The position numbers and the translations under genes are program-made. This document shows, piece after piece, positions 57,437 through 64,000 of a stretch of 64,000 bases of DNA. This stretch comes from an uncultured Parvularculaceae bacterium. Its GTDB lineage: Bacteria > Pseudomonadota > Alphaproteobacteria > Caulobacterales > Parvularculaceae. The DNA lies in the NCBI GenBank assembly GCA_947259375.1, contig CAMYLZ010000032.1, forward strand, positions 69,501-133,500. The letters run 5' to 3'. The notes below the pieces were generated by a model. That model saw only the letters and a list, made by a program, of their open reading frames with translations. It had not been told where the DNA came from and did no database searches. Each line of letters starts with the position of its first letter. Positions within the stretch are counted from its first letter, which is position 1.

Positions 57437-57853
57437 CTATTGACGATGCGCCGCCGGGGCCGGCTCGACATCCGCGCTTTCAATCATGCCGATCTCAGCG
57501 AGCTTGGTCGCAATCGCCGCCCTATCAAACGGCTTGAGGATATGGTGCGCAGCGCCCGCCCCTTTGGCCAAGGTGAATTGCTGCGGGTCGTTTTCCGTCG
57601 CACACAGAATAATCTGCGGGCGGGCGCCTTCACCAAGGTCGGAGGCGCCGCGTAGGAAATCGAGCGCGCCCATGGACGGCAAGTCCCAGTCCAACAAGAC
57701 CACATCGGCGCCATGGTCGCGGCAATGGTCAATCGCTTCGCCCGCATTGACCACGCCTGCCGTCTCAAGCCCGAGATCGGCGATAATGCGGACAGCGATT
57801 TCACGAACGACGTCAGAGTCTTCAATGACGAGACAGCTTTTTTTCGTAGTCAT
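57437..57853 (-). CDS. Single-domain response regulator (CheY-like)
   Basis: 138 residues, one receiver domain. Acidic pocket in CLVIEDSDVVREIA, phospho-Asp in DVVLLDWDLPSMGALDFL, Thr in ILCATEND and Lys in HILKPFDRAA. No output domain. It lies about 200 bp after chpT on the same strand. Related single-domain regulators in this group relay phosphate, but a link to ChpT is only suggested by proximity. Confidence 0.9.
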   Translation of the reverse strand: MTTKKSCLVIEDSDVVREIAVRIIADLGLETAGVVNAGEAIDHCRDHGADVVLLDWDLPSMGALDFLRGASDLGEGARPQIILCATENDPQQFTLAKGAGAAHHILKPFDRAAIATKLAEIGMIESADVEPAPAAHRQ

Positions 57854-58056
57854 GGCCGATTCATCCTTAAAAGCGCGTCCGCAAAATTCTTTGCCGACAA
57901 CGTGCCCATGCTAGGCGCCAACGCGCGTGTCAACACGATCCAGGCCGCATGTTCTTCACTTGAAGATTATTGAACACAGCCTGAATGGGCATTCGGGCTC
58001 TATTGTGCCACCAAGGGCGTTATCTCGCAGTTAACGCCCCTTGTCGCGCGACAAGG

Positions 58057-58713
58057 TCAATCAGAAAATGTCGCCCGGAAAACCACCGCCTCGTCAGAGC
58101 GCTTCACGCGCAATACGCCGCCAACGGATTTCACCAATTGCGCAGCGATCAACGCCGGCGTCATTTTCGGCGTCAGTTCCGTCGCATCGCCGCCAAGCGC
58201 GCGCACCAGCGTATCATTAAGCAGGAGCTTCTTGCCCGATGCGGTAATCGTGAAATTGTTGATATCGCCTTCGATGACCACATCCCCGCCGCGCGGCACG
58301 CAGTCGGCGGCGGCGTAAGCGAGCACCAGCAACACCTTGACGTTCTCTTTCGGCGCGAGCCCGGAATCAATCTTCCAATGAAGAACCGCTTTCATAATGT
58401 CGAAAAGGTCCGTAAGCGCCTTTTTCGCATCATCAAGACTGATCTGCGCGCCGTAACCGCCAGCCGCGCCATAGGCGAGCCGCGCATAAGACAAAAGCGC
58501 AATGGCTTTTTGTGCGCCCGAGCGCACCAGGTCCATGGCGGCCTCGTGCATCGCGCCTTCCATGGCCGGATCGTCCAGCACCTCAAGGCCGGAGCTAAGC
58601 GCCCCCACCGGATTGATCAGATCGTGGCAAACCCGCGACGACAACAGCGCCGACAGGGTCAAGGCATCGGGGCCCTCATCATCGGGCGGCGTCAGGTCAA
58701 GCGCTTCGGACAT
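58057..58713 (-). CDS. chpT: Histidine phosphotransferase ChpT
   Basis: Passes phosphate from CckA to CtrA and CpdR in the alphaproteobacterial cell cycle. 218 residues. The phospho-His is in SSRVCHDLINPVGALSSGLEVL, the dimerisation-helix signature. The C-terminal half resembles a histidine-kinase ATP-binding domain without N, G1 and G2 boxes, as known for ChpT. Confidence 0.94.
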   Translation of the reverse strand: MSEALDLTPPDDEGPDALTLSALLSSRVCHDLINPVGALSSGLEVLDDPAMEGAMHEAAMDLVRSGAQKAIALLSYARLAYGAAGGYGAQISLDDAKKALTDLFDIMKAVLHWKIDSGLAPKENVKVLLVLAYAAADCVPRGGDVVIEGDINNFTITASGKKLLLNDTLVRALGGDATELTPKMTPALIAAQLVKSVGGVLRVKRSDEAVVFRATFSD

Positions 58714-58795
58714 TGGAACAGAACTCTTTGCTGCGAAAGCGTTCTTATAATCCCGATTCGCCCGTGCTTGTCCGTCTGTTCGCGGCGCGGCGGCG

Positions 58796-59155
58796 TTAAA
58801 TTTTTCGCCAGGCGCCGCTCTCGGCGCGCACGCATTGGCCGGATGTGGCCTGCCCCTGCAATTTGCGCGCGGTCAGCTTGGCCGTATCCTCAACAGTCAC
58901 GCCGTTGCGATTCGCGAGGTCGGCGTAAACCGCCTTGCGCTGCTGGTTGATGTCATTCATCTCGCGGCGCAGCGACGCGTTGATCGACTTGCCGGTCACG
59001 ACGCCGAGATAGCCGTCAGCCTGTTCGCCAATTTCGCAATTGTCCTTCGCGCGTTCGATCGCCGGGCTGGCTGCGCTCGCGGGCGCGAGGGTCGCGGCCA
59101 GCGTCATCATTGCGGCGGCCATGCAAAGCAGCGTGTTCTTTACGGAAATTCCCAT
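58796..59155 (-). CDS. ydbL: YdbL family protein (DUF1318)
   Basis: 119 residues from MGISVKNTLLCMAAAMM, preceded by ggagg at ideal spacing, with a signal peptide ending near APASAA. Mature part: IGEQADGYLGVVTGKSINASLRREMNDINQQRKAVYADLANRNGVTVEDTAKLTARKLQ, the DUF1318 core. Its operon partners YdbH and YnbE bind it in E. coli and help lipid transport to the outer membrane. It lies 14 bp after ynbE. Confidence 0.9.
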   Translation of the reverse strand: MGISVKNTLLCMAAAMMTLAATLAPASAASPAIERAKDNCEIGEQADGYLGVVTGKSINASLRREMNDINQQRKAVYADLANRNGVTVEDTAKLTARKLQGQATSGQCVRAESGAWRKI

Positions 59156-59169
59156 GCGAGCCTCCCCCA

Positions 59170-59382
59170 TCAGAAAATGTTCGGATTTTGCGCGATCGCG
59201 TCTTCGATCTCGCGCTCAAGCCTGACGAGCACTTCGCCAGAGACATTGACGTTGAGATTGACCTCAACCGGCTTTTCCCCGCCTTCGACCTTGACGCTGG
59301 CGCAAGCGAGCAGACCCGCCGCCAGCGGCGCTAGGACCGCCAGCTTCAAAGGTATCTTCAGGGGTCGTTTTCTTGTCATCAC
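59170..59382 (-). CDS. ynbE: YnbE family lipoprotein
   Basis: 70 residues with a lipobox (LLAC, Cys27) after a basic, hydrophobic signal (MMTRKRPLKIPLKLAVLAPLAA). The rest is a short beta-like segment (VKVEGGEKPVEVNLNVNVSGEVLVRLEREIED). YnbE proteins are outer-membrane lipoproteins that extend the AsmA-like YdbH bridge in E. coli. Between ydbH and ydbL. Confidence 0.9.
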   Translation of the reverse strand: MMTRKRPLKIPLKLAVLAPLAAGLLACASVKVEGGEKPVEVNLNVNVSGEVLVRLEREIEDAIAQNPNIF

Positions 59383-59523
59383 AGATCAGCCCTCCGCACC
59401 GAAATCCCTTGTTTTCCATACGCCATGCAACCGTTATCTTCGTCACCCTACTTCGTTCGTGAGACGAAAAACAGGCGAAATTGGGCCGAAGCATGCATGC
59501 GCGGCGCCTTAATTCGACGTGGC

Positions 59524-62319
59524 TCACTCACCGCCGGCCAGGAGATTTTCAATCTCGAACTGAATGCCGCGCCGGAAATTCACTTGCCGGATCAGGCCCA
59601 TATCCTCGATCGACACATTGATGCGATAGCGCACCGGCACATCTTTGACATTGCGATTGCGCACAGTGAGGTCGCCGGAACCTTCGAACTGCAAGCCGAA
59701 ATCCAGTTGCCCGTCCAGCGCGCCATTGATCGTCACTTCCAGATGCGTGAAGCGAAGATCGCGCAGGAAATCGAAAGCGATCTGGGCGTTCTCCCCGGCC
59801 TGCGACGCGAGCGCTGCAGCAGGCCCCGTATAGCGGATCGCGCCGGGCCCGTCAGAACGAAGCACGCCGTTTTCAACCCGGGCCTTGCCGTCTTCAAACA
59901 CCACCGGCAAGGATCCGCTCAGCAAGCCTTCCCCTGAAAGGCCGTTGACGGCCGCATATTCGAGAATCTGCTTCAGGTCTATTTGCTCCGCACGCAGCGG
60001 AATGCGCGCGGCGCCGGTGAAGGACGCTTGCGCATCATAGGCGCCGACCTTGCCGCCGAACCAGTCAAACTCCGCCCGCGCAAGGCGCAGCGTGTCATCA
60101 CCAGGCAATTCAAATGCAATGTCGCCCGAGGCAAGTTGCAGCGCCCCCGCCTCGACCGAGCTGAGCGACAGCGTCTGCAAACCGTCGGTCTTGACCGGCA
60201 ACAGATCGGCAAAGCGCAGCGCCCCGTCGACCCCCTTGGTGCGGGTGATCGCCAATGTCGGGCCGTTAAACGAAATACTCCGCAAAAAGAATTCGCCATC
60301 CGAGGTCACGCCCCCCGGCGACCAGGAAAAATGGACGACCCCGTCCGCGCCGCCATCCGCGGCGGAAATAACGCCTTTAAGCGCAAGCGCCAGTTCATTC
60401 GGCTGCAATCCGCCCGGCGCGAAGCGTAGATCGTCAAAGGCGAATTGCGTCTCGCCGCTGGCGGTCCTCATATCATGAACGCCGGAGCCGGTCCCCAGCG
60501 CCCTGCCAGTCGCCGTTTCCAGGACGTAGTCGAAACGCGCATCATCGCCTTCGAGCATCGCCGCGCCCGAGGCGACAAACGGCGCGATCAGCTTCAGCGA
60601 TCCGCTTTGCTCGATACGCAAGCGCTCGACCCTCGCATTGGCGCGCATCATTTCCTCATCAAGGGCGAAGTCAAACCGCCCGGCGACGCTTGAAAGCGCA
60701 ATCGCGTCATTCAGCACCATGTCGCCGCCGCTCGCGGCGCCGTCGATCCTGGTTGAATGATTAGCCGGCGTATAAATGGCGTTGAAGCGCAGTTCCGGCG
60801 GGCGTCCCGCCGCGCTGGTTTCACCCATTGCAAAACGCCCGTCCCGCGAAGACACCTCGCCATTCAGCACAAAGACCATATCGTCTGACCAACGCATGGT
60901 CGCCAGCGGCCCGCCGGAATTGCACAAATCCGTGCGGCCTAGCCGCGCTTCGGCATTTTGTTCAGCGAGGCGCAAACGCGCCCGCGCGAAGGTGATGCAA
61001 TCGGCGTTGAGGATCTCGGCCGTTTTCGCGGAGAGGTTTGCGCGCAAGGTAAAGGGCGATGTAAAAGGCGCGTCCGATACGCCAAGCCGGCCGATGCGAG
61101 CGCGTTTCAACCCGGATTTCAACGCGACATCCGCCGTCAGCAAATCACCGTCCAGCAAGGCGGCAAGGTCGATTTCCGACCCGTCCAGGGCAAGCGCCGG
61201 CGATACATATTCATCAATGCTGATCGGCGCAGCAACGCGCAGCCGCCCCTCCATGCGCTCCGCATTGACAGAACCGCGCGCATTGATCCCGTCGCTTGCG
61301 AGCGCGAAGCGGAAGACCGCCCGTTCGACACCGCCCGCTCGCGCATAAAGCGGCGCCGTCCCGGAACGCTCAAGCGTAAACGCCGCGCCGTCAGGCGTGC
61401 TTAGCGCCAACGGCGCGTCATTTGCGATACGCAACTCAAACGCACCATCGGCCAGGCTGAGATCAACCGCGCCGGCAAGCGCGGCCTCGCCCAATGGCGC
61501 GCCCAGCACCGCTTGCGCCGGCGCAAACGCCTTGCCGCCGCCAAAGGCGTCCCGCGAAAACAGGATTTTTGAGGCGTCAACCGAGATATGCGCCGCGCCT
61601 TCGGCATCGGCCGCGCCGCCGCCCAGCGCCCCGCTCCAGGATGCACCCTCGCCATTGACGGAAATTCGCGCCGCATAGGCCTGAAGGCCCCGCGCTTCAA
61701 CATCGCCGGCGAAAGCGCCGGCCAGCTTTATTTTTCCGTCTGCCGATAAATTCAACTCGACATTCGCTTCGCCAGCGGGAAAGCGCATGGCGTTCCAGCC
61801 GAAACCATCCATGACGAACGCCGCACGCGCCGCACCGCCATCGCCGCCAATTTCGCCATTAACCACGCCCGAGGCCGCGCCCTCAGGCCCGGCGATCTCG
61901 ACCCGCAAATCCGCAACCCGCAAGGAGGAAAACGGCAGGCCGGCCGGCCCGCCGCCTGCGCCGCGCTCAATCCCGGCCATCGAAACCGCCCCATCCGAAC
62001 CGACCGATAAACGGACGAGCCCCGGCCCGACGCGGATGGCGCCAAGCCGCCGTTCTCTTAGAAGGCGTTTCCAGTCAAATGCGGCCTCGACAGTTTCAAG
62101 GCGAAACGCATCGCGCCCGCCATCCGCAGCGGCGACATCGCTGAGCACGATTTTTTCGAGCGTCAATGCGCGCACCCGCGCTTCCGGGCGTTCAAGCCCG
62201 GCGCCGGCCATCGCGCTCCTGACCGCCCAGCCCGCCAGCGGCGCGCGCAACACGTAAACAGCACCAGCGAGGATCGCTGCAAGCAAGACCAGAATGAGCA
62301 GAAACCGCACTGCCCGCAT
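59524..62319 (-). CDS. ydbH: YdbH family AsmA-like protein
   Basis: 931 residues, first of the ydbH-ynbE-ydbL operon. One N-terminal transmembrane helix (FLLILVLLAAILAGAVYVL), then a long periplasmic region of repeating beta strands typical of AsmA-like lipid bridges (LRVADLRVEIAGPEG, LALDGSEIDLAALLDG), and a C-terminal YdbH core ending near GDLTVRNRNVKDVPVRYRINVSIEDMG. It probably links the inner and outer membranes. Longer antisense ORFs exist and are not genes. Confidence 0.9.
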   Translation of the reverse strand: MRAVRFLLILVLLAAILAGAVYVLRAPLAGWAVRSAMAGAGLERPEARVRALTLEKIVLSDVAAADGGRDAFRLETVEAAFDWKRLLRERRLGAIRVGPGLVRLSVGSDGAVSMAGIERGAGGGPAGLPFSSLRVADLRVEIAGPEGAASGVVNGEIGGDGGAARAAFVMDGFGWNAMRFPAGEANVELNLSADGKIKLAGAFAGDVEARGLQAYAARISVNGEGASWSGALGGGAADAEGAAHISVDASKILFSRDAFGGGKAFAPAQAVLGAPLGEAALAGAVDLSLADGAFELRIANDAPLALSTPDGAAFTLERSGTAPLYARAGGVERAVFRFALASDGINARGSVNAERMEGRLRVAAPISIDEYVSPALALDGSEIDLAALLDGDLLTADVALKSGLKRARIGRLGVSDAPFTSPFTLRANLSAKTAEILNADCITFARARLRLAEQNAEARLGRTDLCNSGGPLATMRWSDDMVFVLNGEVSSRDGRFAMGETSAAGRPPELRFNAIYTPANHSTRIDGAASGGDMVLNDAIALSSVAGRFDFALDEEMMRANARVERLRIEQSGSLKLIAPFVASGAAMLEGDDARFDYVLETATGRALGTGSGVHDMRTASGETQFAFDDLRFAPGGLQPNELALALKGVISAADGGADGVVHFSWSPGGVTSDGEFFLRSISFNGPTLAITRTKGVDGALRFADLLPVKTDGLQTLSLSSVEAGALQLASGDIAFELPGDDTLRLARAEFDWFGGKVGAYDAQASFTGAARIPLRAEQIDLKQILEYAAVNGLSGEGLLSGSLPVVFEDGKARVENGVLRSDGPGAIRYTGPAAALASQAGENAQIAFDFLRDLRFTHLEVTINGALDGQLDFGLQFEGSGDLTVRNRNVKDVPVRYRINVSIEDMGLIRQVNFRRGIQFEIENLLAGGE

Positions 62320-62515
62320 CGAAATTAACCCTCTCCCTCAAACGCGATCGCGGGTTTTGTCTATTGATTAACGGCGATTTCGTCTAATGAGCCCCCGCGA
62401 CCCGCCAACCATGCCGAAAATTGCAGCGTTTGGCGAGCCGTGCGAAGATGCTTGGACGCGACTATTCACCGGCGCAATAACGCCTCGGCAACGGGGGCGT
62501 AGAGTATTCGAGGCG

Positions 62516-64000
62516 ATGACAGGCGAGTTTGCTCAAACAGGTCAAACATTTACGGGTGACGGCGACGCGTTTTGCCCGATCGAACGCAAGCGCCGGGCGC
62601 CGGCGGCGATCGCCGCCGGGCTGAGCGTTCTGGTGCTTGGCGCAGCCTTTGTCGCGCTATCTGCGACATCGACACGGCTTGAGCTTGCCGAAACGCCTGC
62701 CAACGCCGCCATCGCGCCGACGCCAATCCCGTCCGCCCCCTTGTCGCCGCCTTCAGCCGAAAGCGTCGCCGATGCGATCGCGCAATCGCGCGCGGCCCGC
62801 AGCGGCAAACCGGCCCCGAATCCGGCGCCGCCGGCCGAAGCAGAAGCGCAAGTGGAACCGGAAGCGGCAAAAACAGCCAACGCCGCGAGCGGCGACAGCG
62901 TTTCCGATAATGCTGCCGAGCGCGGTTTCGCGCCGCGCCTCAAACCCAAACGCGAAAGCGCGCCCGCCGCGCCGGTCCGGCTCGCCTCGCGCCCGCTGCC
63001 CATTGGCGGCGCTTTCCGCGCCAGCGAAAACGACGCGCCGCCGCCCTTTTTCTTTGAAACCGACCTGTCGCCGCATGACGATGCGCAACCGGCGCCGCAA
63101 CTCGCCCTCGCCGGGGACATTGCGCCGGAACCGGACAAAGTTCGCATACGGCTCGCCCGTGGCGAGAATTTCGTCGACGCCCTGAAGCGGGTCGGCGTCT
63201 CCGCGGCGGACGCCAATGAAGCCGCATACGCTTTTGGCCGGCATCAGGATTTGCGCCGCCTCCTGCCCGGCCAGGAATTTGTCATGACCCTTGGCTGGCC
63301 GAATCAGACCTTGTTCCAGCAAGCTGCGCAAACCGATACGGCGCCCGCGACGCTACTCAAACTCGAATATCGCGCCGATGCGGAAAACCGGATCATCGTG
63401 CAGCGCGAACCCGCCGGGGACATGACCGCCGAGAAGCGCATCGTGCCGCTGACGACCCGCGCCATGTCGGTCGCCGGGCGCATTAATGGCAGCCTTTATC
63501 TTTCCGCCAAATCCGCCGGCGCGCCGGACGAAGTGATCGCCAACCTCGCCGACGCCTTCGCCTATGACGTCGATTTCCAGCGCGAGATTTTCGGCGGCGA
63601 CGAATTCGAAGCGATCTTCGAAGTGCGCTATGATGACCAGGGCGATCTCGTTTCCGCCGGAGATATTCTTTATGCGCGCCTCAATTGGCGGGGCCGCTCA
63701 CGGGAGAAAGGCTATTACCGGTTCGACGAGGATCGCGACGGGCGCTTCGACTTTTTCGACGCCGAGGGTCAGGGCGCAAAACGCCTGCTGATGAAGACGC
63801 CCATCGACGGCGCGCGTCTCTCTTCCGGGTTTGGCGCCCGCAAGCACCCGATCCTCGGCTATGCCCGCGCGCATAAGGGCGTTGACTTCGCCGCCTCGCG
63901 CGGCACGCCAATCAAGGCCGCCGGCGACGGCGTCGTCGAGCGCGCCAACCGTTATGGCAGCTTTGGCAATTACATCCGTATACGGCACGCCAATGGCTAC
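62516..64000 (+). CDS. M23 family peptidase (LytM-like), partial at window end
   Basis: The frame is open to the end of the window, so the ORF track omits it. From MTGEFAQTGQTF: a hydrophobic anchor (AIAAGLSVLVLGAAFVAL), a long proline/alanine linker, then a region ending in the M23 start: ARLSSGFGARKHPILGYARAHKGVDFAAS, with the first zinc ligands (H of KHP, and HxxxD), and GNYIRIRHANGY. Later ligands (HxH) are beyond the window. In-frame ATGs at 62387 and 62411 are possible, but codon use before 62516 looks atypical. Likely an envelope hydrolase or activator of one. Confidence 0.86.
   Translation, partial: MTGEFAQTGQTFTGDGDAFCPIERKRRAPAAIAAGLSVLVLGAAFVALSATSTRLELAETPANAAIAPTPIPSAPLSPPSAESVADAIAQSRAARSGKPAPNPAPPAEAEAQVEPEAAKTANAASGDSVSDNAAERGFAPRLKPKRESAPAAPVRLASRPLPIGGAFRASENDAPPPFFFETDLSPHDDAQPAPQLALAGDIAPEPDKVRIRLARGENFVDALKRVGVSAADANEAAYAFGRHQDLRRLLPGQEFVMTLGWPNQTLFQQAAQTDTAPATLLKLEYRADAENRIIVQREPAGDMTAEKRIVPLTTRAMSVAGRINGSLYLSAKSAGAPDEVIANLADAFAYDVDFQREIFGGDEFEAIFEVRYDDQGDLVSAGDILYARLNWRGRSREKGYYRFDEDRDGRFDFFDAEGQGAKRLLMKTPIDGARLSSGFGARKHPILGYARAHKGVDFAASRGTPIKAAGDGVVERANRYGSFGNYIRIRHANGY

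Overview
This is a gene-dense, high-GC alphaproteobacterial chromosome segment. Supporting markers are ChpT (the CtrA-pathway phosphotransferase), DUF1150, a TIGR02301-type secreted protein, an NrnC-type nuclease, an IscR/cysteine-desulfurase (SUF) locus, and the order xerD-aroK-aroB-CNNM. The style suggests a stalked or prosthecate-type marine lineage (Caulobacterales/Parvularculales-like), but the exact family cannot be fixed from the sequence alone. I see no insertion sequences, prophage, CRISPR array, rRNA or integron. Almost everything is housekeeping, with short intergenic gaps and many 4-nt start/stop overlaps.

Layout. 1-2.4 kb: start of the iron-sulfur (SUF) operon (iscR, cysteine desulfurase) on the minus strand with a good IscR-type operator, and a divergent alpha/beta hydrolase. 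2.4-6.3 kb (minus): accA, xerD, a secreted helical-repeat protein of unknown function and a 41-residue membrane peptide. 6.4-10.7 kb (plus): aroK, aroB, a CNNM/CorC transporter and an MFS exporter. 10.7-19.6 kb: ion channel, infC (ATA start), two glycosyltransferases, UDP-glucuronate epimerase, a PYROXD2-like oxidoreductase and malate synthase G. 19.7-22.3 kb: molybdate transporter modABC. 22.4-29.8 kb: beta-oxidation bifunctional enzyme, CoA-transferase/racemase, DUF983, a MocR regulator and an EF-G-like protein with a reduced GTPase site.

30-37.7 kb (minus): the protein quality-control block tRNA-Leu, tig, clpP, clpX, lon, hup, tRNA-Val. 37.8-40.3 kb: GNAT, nnr and the PII gene glnB (without glnA). 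40.3-49.2 kb: Old Yellow Enzyme with a divergent ArsR regulator and an inverted-repeat operator, a 2OG-Fe(II) oxygenase that appears to start at ATT, an SRAP-family protein with changed active-site residues, a Nudix protein, pyrC, ygfZ, MAPEG, tag, a KAS III homologue and nrnC. 49.3-54.2 kb (plus): envelope/sigma block lptC-lptA-lptB-rpoN-hpf-ptsN. 54.3-62.3 kb (minus): DUF1150 with a structured leader, threonine dehydratase, an XRE regulator of lower GC, uppP, a response regulator, chpT and the ydbH-ynbE-ydbL module of envelope lipid homeostasis. The window ends inside a plus-strand M23 peptidase.

No clearly new multi-gene system is visible. The best leads are small: the ATT-initiated oxygenase, the SRAP active-site changes, the IscR, ArsR and molybdate operator candidates, the structured leader before DUF1150, and the coupled small membrane peptide plus secreted protein between aroK and xerD.
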